This document shows positions 28,203 through 36,552 of a stretch of 64,000 nt of DNA, piece after piece (within the stretch, counting starts at the first letter, position 1; each line of letters begins with the position of its first letter). The position numbers and the translations under genes are program-made. The notes below the pieces were generated by a model. The model was not told the origin of the DNA. It saw only the letters and a list, made by a program, of their open reading frames with translations, and searched no databases. This stretch comes from Chlamydiia bacterium (GTDB lineage: Bacteria > Chlamydiota > Chlamydiia > Chlamydiales > GCA-2402025): assembly GCA_030427725.1 (NCBI GenBank), contig JAUICV010000001.1:186001-250000 (forward strand), in the 5' to 3' direction.

Positions 28203-28897
28203 GGGGAGTGATAACGTTTTGTATTTTGTTTTATGTTATCTTGTAAATTTTTGCACTGCCATCTTGCTCTTTGGTCTTCAATTCTTTGAAGCATATAAGA
28301 GTGAGATTTGAAATATTGTTTATCTTTAGATTCGCTTTCTAAAAGCTTTATTCGAGCCTTTCTTACGTCTTTCCAATAGCTTGAAGTGTCACAAGCAATC
28401 CCTTGTAATTCATAAGCTTCACAGGTTTTCTCGTTTTCGAGAGCTCTTTCATAAGTTGATGCCTCTTGTGTTGGAGAAGTGAAATCAAGAGTTCTCTTTA
28501 TGACTTCATCGCTTACGCATTCTATATTTTCTTGAGCTAGTTGAAGAGATATACATTTAACCATTTGCTGTTGTGATTTCTCGTCTGCCTCTTTGTATTC
28601 GGGGCTTTCAAGTAATTGCATTGTATGTGCGATCTGGAAGATAAATTGCTGAGAAGTGCACTTTTCTGAAATAGCTTCAGCCATTTTCTGTGTTGGAACA
28701 TCTAGAGTCCCTAATGTTCCAACAGAAATTGTAGTATAGTCTCTGGGATCTTCAATGGCAGTAGCGCTTGAGCTTAAAGCTAGCACTCCAAGGGCTAACA
28801 AGGTCACTTTAAAAGCATTTGAATTGTTAGCATTTGAGGTAGGTTCTTTTGGGTAAGTTGTTGCTTGATTCGATTCGGAAGTAATTCTTGAGGTCAT
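28199..28897 (-). CDS. Hypothetical secreted or membrane-anchored Cys-containing protein
   Basis: A 232-residue protein of unknown function. A hydrophobic segment FKVTLLALGVLALSSSATA at about residues 29-47 is preceded by a long polar N-terminus, so it is either a late signal peptide with Ala-type cleavage or a membrane anchor. The rest is helical, charged and contains seven scattered Cys residues after the anchor (EKCTSQQ, VKCISL, IECVSD, KTCEAY, IACDTS, WQCKN among them), suggesting disulfides in the periplasm. The stop overlaps the rmuC stop by four bases (convergent). The start ATG has AAAAGG upstream. Confidence 0.65.
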   Translation of the reverse strand: MTSRITSESNQATTYPKEPTSNANNSNAFKVTLLALGVLALSSSATAIEDPRDYTTISVGTLGTLDVPTQKMAEAISEKCTSQQFIFQIAHTMQLLESPEYKEADEKSQQQMVKCISLQLAQENIECVSDEVIKRTLDFTSPTQEASTYERALENEKTCEAYELQGIACDTSSYWKDVRKARIKLLESESKDKQYFKSHSYMLQRIEDQRARWQCKNLQDNIKQNTKRYHSP

Positions 28898-28996
28898 GAA
28901 TAAAAGCCTTTTGGATTTTTAAAGATCTGGAAAGGATACTGAATCAGACTAAAATAGGGCAATTGTTTTTAGGTAAACTGTTTCTGAAAAAAAATA

Positions 28997-29773
28997 CTAT
29001 GAAGTCTGGATCTTTTTAATAAACTCATCAGATAGGCCAGCTAACTCTCTAGCTTCTTTTTGAAAGATAAATCCCTTAGACCTTTTTAAAGGAATGCTTG
29101 GGTCAAGATGAAAAAGATAGGCGTCAAAATCAGATAGGTTTGGACTTTTTAATTTGTTTAGCCAGTGATACCCAAAGCTTACGTGTGAAATTTCATCTTG
29201 GTAGATTTTTTCCATAAGCTTGGCGGAGAGTGTGTCTCCGTGTCTTTTAAATGAAGAGCCATAGTGAGGCGCAAAATCTAAGTTGGCCATCTCTAATGTT
29301 AAATGCATGATAGTTATAAAAGATAGAGGCGTATCCATAAGTTTGGTGAGTTTCCAAAACCGGTCATTAAAGGGAAGGTCACTTAGTGTGCAGCCAAGCT
29401 CTAAGAGTCTGTCTTGATAAATTTTTACATGCCACTGCTCCTCTTTTAAAGTATTGGCAAGTCCTTTTCTAAAGTGCTTAGGAGCGCTTGGAAAAGCTAA
29501 AAGAGCAAAAGCCATCATTTCTACAGCTAAGAGCTCATGGCCTGCAAATCTATGTAGACAGGCGATCCTGTTTTCTATTTTTTCATGCTCATGAAATGCT
29601 GGGAGTTTGTGTTTTTTAGAAAAAGGTGTAAATGAAAGATCAGATGGTCTTGAAGGGGTTTTAAATCTATAAGATGATCCAGGATCTAGGTCTGTGAGGT
29701 TTTTTGGATTTAATAATTTTTCTTCTAAGGTAGTAGCCCCTAGAATGCGAAAAGCCCACTCTCTAATTTCCAT
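28997..29773 (-). CDS. DUF455 ferritin-like domain protein
   Basis: A 258-residue helical protein with paired metal-binding motifs of the ferritin-like diiron fold: FAGHELLAVEMMAFALLAFP, then EEQWHVKIYQDRL (ExxH), LTLEMANLDFAPHYG, and DEISHVSFGYHWL (ExxH). These spacings fit the DUF455 family, whose biochemical role is not established to my knowledge; a hydroxylase similar to MiaE is one possibility. The N-terminus (EIREWAFRILGATTLEEKL) is also typical of the family. It lies 44 bases downstream of the SH3-domain gene on the same strand. Confidence 0.85.
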   Translation of the reverse strand: MEIREWAFRILGATTLEEKLLNPKNLTDLDPGSSYRFKTPSRPSDLSFTPFSKKHKLPAFHEHEKIENRIACLHRFAGHELLAVEMMAFALLAFPSAPKHFRKGLANTLKEEQWHVKIYQDRLLELGCTLSDLPFNDRFWKLTKLMDTPLSFITIMHLTLEMANLDFAPHYGSSFKRHGDTLSAKLMEKIYQDEISHVSFGYHWLNKLKSPNLSDFDAYLFHLDPSIPLKRSKGFIFQKEARELAGLSDEFIKKIQTS

Positions 29774-29817
29774 AAATTATGTATGAAAGTAAAAAGTGGG
29801 CCACGATAGATTTAATC

Positions 29818-30987
29818 TTATTCTGCGTCTAGAACATAGTATGCAGGGAATGCAAAGCTATTATTAGGTCTAGGAGTCGCAATAAGATTGACTCTTTTTC
29901 CAACTAAACTTTGTAGGTTTACGTGTGTTGAGTAAACGTAAGCTAGTGGAACATCTTTTTCTTTGATGATAAAATCACCTGGTTTATTTTTAACCGGGTC
30001 AATATATGCATCTAAGATTCCAGAAATTGTCACAGATTTTAATCTTTGATCTACGTAGAAATCATCCATTGTTTTAGCTCTGTGCATTGCTGCCCAAGAA
30101 AGATAGATAGATTCTTCTACTGGCTCCCAGATTTTCATGCGATCTGTTAGCGATTCAGTGATTGAGTTAGAAATTTCCTCTTCAGTAAGAGCTATAGTCT
30201 CTTCTTGCATTGTTGACGTTGCTGCTTTTGAAGCCCTAGCTTCAAGATAGGAGATTTTTCTTTCTAAGAAAGTTTCATTAAAAGCGACAAGTGCCTCTTT
30301 TGATTTAGTGACATACTCAGGAAAATCTTTGTAATCATTGATGATAGCTTGAAAATTCTTAATTACGCGGTCTCTTGCAATTTCCTCAAAAGGCTTTCTC
30401 GTTTCTGCTTGAGAAAGAAGGTTTGCTGATTCGTATAGTTGATCAACTGTTTGTTTTCTCTTGTCCATTTGAGCTTTTAATTCAGCGCCACCAGCATACT
30501 CAATATATTCTTTGGCGATATAAAACTTTGTGCCCTGAGGTGGTGCGATCTCTAACCATTTTGTGTTTTTCTCTGAGATTTTACCATCTATACGTTTGCC
30601 AGTTGATAGGTGGTTAATGATAGGGGCTTCAAGGTCTGGAGCCAGTCTTACGTTAACTCTATTTCCTTCAACAATATTATCTAGGACAAAACTTCTAAAA
30701 ATATAAGCTCTGATATCCCTTGTTGGCTCAACGGCATAAAAATCATCTTTTTCACCTAAAATGATAAGAAGATCTCCTTTGTTAAGCTCTTTTACGATGT
30801 GTCCTTCTAGGTCAGGATTGTTTCTAAGTCTTACATGAGAACCAATAACTCGACCTGTAAATTTTGAACCTTGAGCTTTTTGTGACTTTACCTGAGAAGT
30901 AGGCTGATTTGAATAGGTCGTGTTTGAACAAACAAAAAGCCCACCAAGTAAAATTACAAAAGCTTTATTTTTAAACGACATTGACAT
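29818..30987 (-). CDS. Secreted SH3b-domain protein
   Basis: A signal peptide (MSMSFKNKAFVILLGGLFVCSNTTYS) is followed by two bacterial SH3 modules: the first around GRVIGSHVRLRNNPDLEGHI with YAVEPTRDIRAYIFRSFV (residues 42-100), the second around NRVNVRLAPDLEAPII with WLEIAPPQGTKFYIAKEYI (residues 105-165). A helical region (170-300) and a C-terminal beta domain with VTISGILDAYIDP follow. Such SH3b pairs usually bind cell-wall or surface ligands in the periplasm; no enzymatic domain is visible. The ATG at 30987 has AGAGGAG 8 bases upstream. Length 389 residues. Chlamydiae have similar SH3 envelope proteins, but I cannot name an orthologue. Confidence 0.8.
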   Translation of the reverse strand: MSMSFKNKAFVILLGGLFVCSNTTYSNQPTSQVKSQKAQGSKFTGRVIGSHVRLRNNPDLEGHIVKELNKGDLLIILGEKDDFYAVEPTRDIRAYIFRSFVLDNIVEGNRVNVRLAPDLEAPIINHLSTGKRIDGKISEKNTKWLEIAPPQGTKFYIAKEYIEYAGGAELKAQMDKRKQTVDQLYESANLLSQAETRKPFEEIARDRVIKNFQAIINDYKDFPEYVTKSKEALVAFNETFLERKISYLEARASKAATSTMQEETIALTEEEISNSITESLTDRMKIWEPVEESIYLSWAAMHRAKTMDDFYVDQRLKSVTISGILDAYIDPVKNKPGDFIIKEKDVPLAYVYSTHVNLQSLVGKRVNLIATPRPNNSFAFPAYYVLDAE

Positions 30988-31173
30988 GCTCCACTCCTCT
31001 TAATGCCATATCTAAATTAAATCTAAATAATATAAATTCATCTCATCAATTGGTGAAATTTATTTATACCGACTTAACTTGACATTCTAGAAAGTTGAGT
31101 GATTAAACAACAAGGATTTTTTATGGAACTTTGTAGCTGTTTTTGAATTAGCACGTAAAGAATAAATCGTAAC

Positions 31174-31932
31174 TTAACTTTTTAAGACAGCTTTAATGTG
31201 TTCGCAATCTTTTTGACCGCAAGTACATCCTACAGGGGTTCCTAAAAAAACTTGGTAGTGTTCTGATGAGTCAAATGGATTTGTAAGATCGTACAAATGA
31301 GCATCGACTTGTTTTATGTCCCATTCTCTAAATGAAAGATCTTCATCTGATACATCTTCTTCTAAAAATTCTGATGTTTCTTTGGAAGTTTCTTGTGGAG
31401 CTTCGCCATGCATCGCTCGCGCTAGTTGACAATAAGGACAGTTGCAATGGGGCTCTGCTTTTGGCATCTGTTCTAACTGTTTGTCTAATCCAAGTGCTTT
31501 TGTGATAGACGTGATTTTTTCTAAAGCTTCTTTAGGAAGGTTTGGCGAATTAGCCTGGTCTTGATTATGTTGCATCATTCCAGTAAGACCTGACATCGAA
31601 TCCATATCTCCCATTTTAAAAGGAAATCCCAATGTTAAAGTGTTGTCTAGTCCTGCTGTGAATGGATTTTTAACTGTTGGATTTTGAGTAGGTGAAGCTT
31701 CACTTTCATTACTGTCTGAGGATTCGCCGTTTTCAATATAACTACTGTGTGCTTCAAAAATCATCGTTAGAGTGTGCTCATCCAAGGAAGGAATCTCAAT
31801 AACGCTGCCACTTGAAAGAGTGATAACTAAAGTTTTTTCTTGGGGGGTGTTTTTTAGGTGTAAAGAAGAGACATTGTTCCAGGAGGTGGAGACATGGGGT
31901 GGTATACTTAGCATTTTGCGATTGATTTTCAT
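31174..31932 (-). CDS. Hypothetical protein with C-terminal SWIM-type zinc motif
   Basis: A 252-residue soluble acidic protein. Two Cys-rich motifs are visible: HCNCPYCQLARAMHG in the centre and GCTCGQKDCEHIKAVL at the very end. The latter fits the SWIM pattern CxC-xn-CxH exactly. The segment YQVFLGTPV just before it is the beta strand expected ahead of a SWIM finger. The N-terminal 60 residues carry beta strands (EKTLVITLSSGSVIEIPSL). SWIM fingers bind DNA or proteins. I start at the ATG at 31932, which has GAGG 9 bases upstream; a TTG at 31947 is the alternative. Function unknown. Confidence 0.7.
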   Translation of the reverse strand: MKINRKMLSIPPHVSTSWNNVSSLHLKNTPQEKTLVITLSSGSVIEIPSLDEHTLTMIFEAHSSYIENGESSDSNESEASPTQNPTVKNPFTAGLDNTLTLGFPFKMGDMDSMSGLTGMMQHNQDQANSPNLPKEALEKITSITKALGLDKQLEQMPKAEPHCNCPYCQLARAMHGEAPQETSKETSEFLEEDVSDEDLSFREWDIKQVDAHLYDLTNPFDSSEHYQVFLGTPVGCTCGQKDCEHIKAVLKS

Positions 31933-32207
31933 ATAGTGAGACCTCAAAATCTAGATTTGATGATTAACTCTACTAAACATTGTATCAAGATGACTAATCC
32001 TCCGTCAAGAAAATTAGCAGTCGTCAGCTTTGATTGCGAAGAATGTTTTGTAAGTCGTTTATAACGAGTTGAATATGCGTTTTTGCTTGGTTGGCGTTTT
32101 TGTTAAAAGAGAGACAAAGAATTAGTTTTAAAAAAAGAGTCGAACTTTTAAAAGGGAATTTAATCAATGTAGGCCTTTGATCTAAAAGGCTAGTGACTGG
32201 AGAAGAG

Positions 32208-33512
32208 ATGTCAAAAAAAACTTATCTAATAGATACAAGTGTTCTACTTCAAGATCCATTTTGTATGCAAAATTTTAAAGATAATAATGTAGTTATTCCA
32301 ATGCTTGCTTTGGAAGAACTGGATAAGCGGAAAAGACAAACAGATGAACTTGGAAAAAATGCTCGACATGTTCTCAGGTATATTGACGATTTGAAATCTG
32401 AAAAACTCTATAGCGGTATCGATATTGGAAATGGTATTACGCTTCGAGTGTTTGTAGAGAAAAAAGACGATATTAAAAACGGATTTCCATTAGGTGGGGA
32501 GAGGGCTACGAATAAAATCCTGCACGCAGCCTATCATCTTAAAGAAAAAGGTGAAAATGTCATCATTGTAACGAGAGATTCTCTTTTAAGGATACGTAGT
32601 CAGTCTATTGGAATACAATCGGAAGATTATAAATTTTTGAAGTGCTCATACGAAAACATGTATAAGGGATTTAGAAAGGTCAATGTTACGAAAAAACAAG
32701 TGGATTTGTTTTTTACAGGAGGATCTTTAGGGATCGATTTTTCGGATTTTCATCCCAATGAGTACTGTGAATTGTTAGTTGATGACAAACCAGTGACTGT
32801 TGGGAAATATAATAGAAAAACAAAAAATCTAGAGCCTTTGCTTGCCTATACAGATGACATTTGGGGGGTTCATCCTTTGAATGTGGAGCAAAAATGTGCC
32901 ATAGATCTTTTGCTAAGAGACGATGTCAAATTAATTACATTTGTTGGGCAAGCGGGTACAGGAAAAACTCTTCTTGCATTAGCCTGCGCGTTAAAAAAAG
33001 TTTATGATGAAGAAGTGTATAATCGAATCTTGATCTCAAGGCCAATTATGCCACTTGGTAAAGACATCGGTTTTTTACCAGGAACAAAAGAAGAAAAACT
33101 TTATCACTGGATGCAGCCCATCTATGATAACTTAGAGTTTTTGTGTGAATCTACTTGTGGAGAAGGCAATGGAGCTGAAACCAAAAATTTCATCATGGAA
33201 AGCAACAAAATTGAAATGGAAGCGGTAACATATATCAGAGGAAGGACACTTCCTAAGATGTATATTATCATCGATGAAGCGCAAAACCTGACTCCACACG
33301 AAGTAAAAACGATTATCTCAAGAGCTGGAAAAGGGACTAAAGTGATCTTGGCTGGAGATCCCACCCAAATAGATAACCCATATCTAGATAAAGATTCCAA
33401 TGCGCTCACATATATTATTGGTAGATTTAAGGAAAAATCGATATTTGGTCATATGGTTTTTCAAAAAACAGAAAGATCAGAGCTTTCTGCTATAGCTGCA
33501 GAGGTTTTATAA
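32208..33512 (+). CDS. phoH: PhoH-family ATPase with N-terminal PIN domain
   Basis: Predicted RNA helicase/ribonuclease of the PhoH2 type. The N-terminal PIN domain begins with KKTYLIDTSVLLQDP (first catalytic Asp) and includes ATNKILHAAYHL and IVTRDSLLRI (further acidic positions). The C-terminal PhoH ATPase has Walker A GQAGTGKTLLALACAL near residue 247, LPGTKEEKLYHWMQPIYDNL, the DEAQN Walker B (IIIDEAQNLTPHEVKTII) and the GDPTQIDNPYLD sensor. I start at the ATG at 32208 with CTGGAG upstream rather than the GTG at 32193. The 434-residue size fits this fused form. Other chlamydiae carry it. Confidence 0.93.
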   Translation: MSKKTYLIDTSVLLQDPFCMQNFKDNNVVIPMLALEELDKRKRQTDELGKNARHVLRYIDDLKSEKLYSGIDIGNGITLRVFVEKKDDIKNGFPLGGERATNKILHAAYHLKEKGENVIIVTRDSLLRIRSQSIGIQSEDYKFLKCSYENMYKGFRKVNVTKKQVDLFFTGGSLGIDFSDFHPNEYCELLVDDKPVTVGKYNRKTKNLEPLLAYTDDIWGVHPLNVEQKCAIDLLLRDDVKLITFVGQAGTGKTLLALACALKKVYDEEVYNRILISRPIMPLGKDIGFLPGTKEEKLYHWMQPIYDNLEFLCESTCGEGNGAETKNFIMESNKIEMEAVTYIRGRTLPKMYIIIDEAQNLTPHEVKTIISRAGKGTKVILAGDPTQIDNPYLDKDSNALTYIIGRFKEKSIFGHMVFQKTERSELSAIAAEVL

Positions 33513-33571
33513 ACAATCTTTTGCGAAGCTTGTCCTTTACGTGTATCATGGAGCTCCTTTAAGGAGATTAT

Positions 33572-34789
33572 ATGGATTATGATGCAATAGTTGTTGGGGG
33601 GGGAGCTTCGGGTGTTTTTTGTGCTATTTCTATAAAAACCCACCACCCTGAGATGAAAGTTGCTCTTGTAGAAAAGACAAACCAATTACTTTCTAAAGTT
33701 AAAATTTCAGGGGGCGGAAGGTGTAATGTTACAAACTCCATCTTTGATCCCAAGGAACTTGTTAAAAACTATCCTAGAGGACAAAAAGAGCTTTTAGGGC
33801 CCTTTTACTCTTTTGGTCCAAAACAAACTTTTGAATGGTTTGAGTCTCGCTTTACACCTTTAAAAATTGAACAAGATGGAAGAGTTTTCCCGAAGGCTAA
33901 TACTTCAGAAGCTGTTATTGAAGCGCTTGTAAAAGAGTTAAAGGAAGTAGATGTGGATGTCAAAATGCGTCAAAAAATTGAAACGATTAACCATCATGAT
34001 GATCATTTTGAACTAGCTTTAAAAAATGGAGAGTCTATAACGTCAAAGTATCTAATACTCTCAACGGGAAGTAGTTCTTTCGGCTATCAAATAGCGTCGA
34101 AGTTTGGGCATCATATTGACAAGCCTATTCCTTCACTATTTACCTTCAATATACCAGATTTTTCTCTGAAACACTTAAGTGGGGTCTCTTTTGAAAAAGT
34201 TAGTGTTAGCATCGAGAATACCAAATATAGTTATACAGGGCCTTTTTTAATCACTCATTTCGGTTTTAGCGGTCCAGCTGTTTTAAAACTTTCAGCATTT
34301 GCAGCAAAGGAGCTAAATAAAGCAAGTTATAATGCGACAATTTTGATCAACTGGCTTGGAGATGTATCTGAAGAAATAGCCTATGAGAATCTTTTAGAAT
34401 TAAAAAAATCCCGCCCACAAAAACTCATTGAAACAGAGCCATTGTTTTCACTTTCCAAAAAGTTTTGGAAACAAAAGCTAAGTGATTGTCCCGAGCTTAA
34501 AGGACGAAAATTTTTGGAAAGTTCAAACAAAGCTCTTAGGAAATTGTCACAAATGCTGACACAAGATCGCTTTGTTATTAGTGGAAAAACAACAAATAAA
34601 GAGGAGTTTGTAACGTGTGGGGGAGTGTCTTTAAAAGAGGTTAATTTCAAGACTATGGAAAGTAAAGTTTGTGAAGGGTTCTATCTTACAGGGGAGCTAC
34701 TAAATATTGATGGTATAACTGGAGGCTTTAATTTCCAAAATGCTTGGACTACAGGTTTTATAGCAGGGAAACTGTCCGTAAAAAAATAA
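33572..34789 (+). CDS. HI0933/YhiN-family FAD-dependent oxidoreductase
   Basis: A flavoprotein with an N-terminal dinucleotide-binding site (DAIVVGGGASGVFCAISI) and the family signature KISGGGRCNVTNS shortly after. The C-terminal motifs FVTCGGVSLKEVNFKTMESK and GFYLTGELLNIDGITGGFNFQNAW complete the FAD site. Members are annotated as BaiN-like or YhiN; a general physiological role is not known. The ATG follows AAGGAGATTAT. The AGGAG can pair with CTCCT eight bases upstream (CTCCT-TTA-AGGAG), so the ribosome site may be partly masked. Length 405 residues is normal. Confidence 0.92.
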   Translation: MDYDAIVVGGGASGVFCAISIKTHHPEMKVALVEKTNQLLSKVKISGGGRCNVTNSIFDPKELVKNYPRGQKELLGPFYSFGPKQTFEWFESRFTPLKIEQDGRVFPKANTSEAVIEALVKELKEVDVDVKMRQKIETINHHDDHFELALKNGESITSKYLILSTGSSSFGYQIASKFGHHIDKPIPSLFTFNIPDFSLKHLSGVSFEKVSVSIENTKYSYTGPFLITHFGFSGPAVLKLSAFAAKELNKASYNATILINWLGDVSEEIAYENLLELKKSRPQKLIETEPLFSLSKKFWKQKLSDCPELKGRKFLESSNKALRKLSQMLTQDRFVISGKTTNKEEFVTCGGVSLKEVNFKTMESKVCEGFYLTGELLNIDGITGGFNFQNAWTTGFIAGKLSVKK

Positions 34790-34860
34790 AAAAGACATTT
34801 TGTTAATTTATAGATCCCTTTAGAGTGCTTTAGTTTTCGATGTTGAAACCGGAGTAATCG

Positions 34861-35796
34861 ATGAACAGTCTAAGAAATCAATTAAAATATGGAATTTTTT
34901 CACTAACTATTCTTTTAGCCAGTACAGCTTTTGGTCAATCATGGTATGCAGAAACACTCTATGATCAATATGCCCAAAGCTTTCAAATAGATAAAATCAT
35001 CTATCAAGATAAGTCAGATCTTCAAGACCTTATCATTTTTGAAAATAAAGATTTTGGAAGAGTTTTTGCTTTAGATGGAATCATTCAACTTACAGAAAGA
35101 GATGAATATGTTTATCACGAAATGTTAGCTCATACACCAATCATAGCTCACGGGAATGTTAAAAAGGTTCTTGTCATCGGAGGCGGTGATGGGGGAGTTT
35201 TAAGAGAAGTTTTAAAACACAAATCGATCGATAGAGTTGTCTTAGTTGAAATAGATGGCGATGTTGTTGATTTTTCGAAAAAATACCTTCCAAATATCTC
35301 TAAAGGAGCCTTTGAAGATCCAAGAGTAGAAATTGTAATCGCTGACGGATGCCAGTATATAAAAGAGGCTCAAGAGTTTTTTGATGTCATCATTTGTGAC
35401 TCCACTGATCCTATAGGTCCAGGAGAGGTTCTATTTACGTCAGAGTTTTATAACGATTGTCATACAAGGCTCAATCCAGCTGGAATTTTCGTAAATCAAA
35501 ATGGCGTTCCTTTTATGCAAGCAGATGAACTTTCAATGACTTATAAAAATAGAAAAGACCACTTCAAAGATGTAGGATTTTACTTAGGTGTTATACCAAC
35601 ATATATTGGTGGATTTATGGCTTTCGGATGGGCGAGTGATGAGAGCTCATACCACAATATAACAGAAGAGCAAATCAATAACAGGTTAGAGCAAATTAAA
35701 GGGCCTTTGAAATATTATAATGCCAAAATTCATAAAGCATCTTTTGCTCTTCCAGAGTTTATGTTAGATGAACTAAAAAAAACTGAAAGCCTCTAG
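34861..35796 (+). CDS. speE: Spermidine synthase family protein with N-terminal signal peptide
   Basis: Aminopropyltransferase fold: N-terminal beta domain (SFQIDKIIYQDKSDLQDLII, RVFALDGIIQLTERDEYVYHEM), SAM-type nucleotide site VLVIGGGDGGVLREVLKH near residue 107, acidic residue in VVLVEIDGDVV, and the catalytic Asp in IICDSTDPIGPGEVLF near residue 180. It differs from ordinary SpeE by about 25 extra N-terminal residues that read as a signal peptide, NQLKYGIFSLTILLASTAFG, before the normal start SWYAETLYD. The product would therefore be exported to the periplasm or beyond. The ATG has CCGGAG upstream. No speD or other polyamine gene is in the window. Confidence 0.9.
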   Translation: MNSLRNQLKYGIFSLTILLASTAFGQSWYAETLYDQYAQSFQIDKIIYQDKSDLQDLIIFENKDFGRVFALDGIIQLTERDEYVYHEMLAHTPIIAHGNVKKVLVIGGGDGGVLREVLKHKSIDRVVLVEIDGDVVDFSKKYLPNISKGAFEDPRVEIVIADGCQYIKEAQEFFDVIICDSTDPIGPGEVLFTSEFYNDCHTRLNPAGIFVNQNGVPFMQADELSMTYKNRKDHFKDVGFYLGVIPTYIGGFMAFGWASDESSYHNITEEQINNRLEQIKGPLKYYNAKIHKASFALPEFMLDELKKTESL

Positions 35797-35829
35797 CTTT
35801 AGATCACAATAACACTAAAAAAGCAAAAT

Positions 35830-35862
35830 TTTTAAAACTCCCTATCAGAGGGAGTTTTAAAA
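35830..35862 (-). terminator. Bidirectional terminator between speE and a minus-strand gene
   Basis: An inverted repeat with arms 35830-35843 and 35849-35862 (14 bp, 5-base loop) overlaps the stop codon of the minus-strand gene at 35857. On the minus strand it is followed by an A/T-rich tract with T-runs. It lies about 35 bases past the speE stop. Confidence 0.8.
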
Positions 35863-36297
35863 GCCATATCCTAAAGAAAGACCAGGCCAAACTCTTGTGT
35901 TATCTTTTGGAGTTTGAAAAGGGGCTATAACGCCAAACTCTGCAAAGAAATGGCGTCCTCTTCTAGTCTGCCATTCTAATCCTAAAGATCCTTCAAAAGA
36001 ACCTGTGATTCCTTTTAATGATTCGGGGTCTTTTAAAACCCCAAGACCAGCACCTAAATAGATATTTCTCATGAGATAAAATAGGAGCTGACTTTTAACA
36101 TGGAAGGTATCAAATGATCCAGGTAAGGTGCTAGCTGAGATGTCAAGTGATGTGCTAAGACCTTGCAATCTAAGTCCACCTCCAACCATCGGATTACCAG
36201 CTAAAGCGTGGAAGTTTGTGTAGGCAAAGGAAGACGCTGATACTGTAGATAAGCAGCAAGTGGTTAATACTAAAAATGTTACTAATAATTTTTTCAT
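35857..36297 (-). CDS. Small secreted, probably outer-membrane, protein
   Basis: A 146-residue protein with a clear signal peptide (MKKLLVTFLVLTTCCLSTVSA). The mature part is Gly-rich with alternating hydrophobic residues (NPMVGGGLRLQGLSTSLDIS, IYLGAGLGVLKD, FEGSLGLEWQTRRGRHFFAEFGV) and ends in a Phe (SLGYGF), the usual last residue of beta-barrel outer-membrane proteins. With about six to eight short strands it could be a small barrel. No known family recognised. Followed by a shared terminator. Confidence 0.7.
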   Translation of the reverse strand: MKKLLVTFLVLTTCCLSTVSASSFAYTNFHALAGNPMVGGGLRLQGLSTSLDISASTLPGSFDTFHVKSQLLFYLMRNIYLGAGLGVLKDPESLKGITGSFEGSLGLEWQTRRGRHFFAEFGVIAPFQTPKDNTRVWPGLSLGYGF

Positions 36298-36552
36298 GGA
36301 TCGATCTCAAAAGGTCTTCTTAGTTACAGAGTATGCGAGTATAAAGATAAAATAAATTATAAAGTAGCCTTGTTGAAAAAGAATTCCTTTTTTACAGAAT
36401 TGTACTAGTAACTCAAATACTATCTAAATCTAGAAGGCCCATTACAGGCAAAATAAAATTTTGAGTGCTAACTTTTGTGCAAGACATCTTCATATAGTGA
36501 ATTAAATAAAGAAATAGTGATATAATTTTCCGTCTCGAGGGGGAGGGTGATT

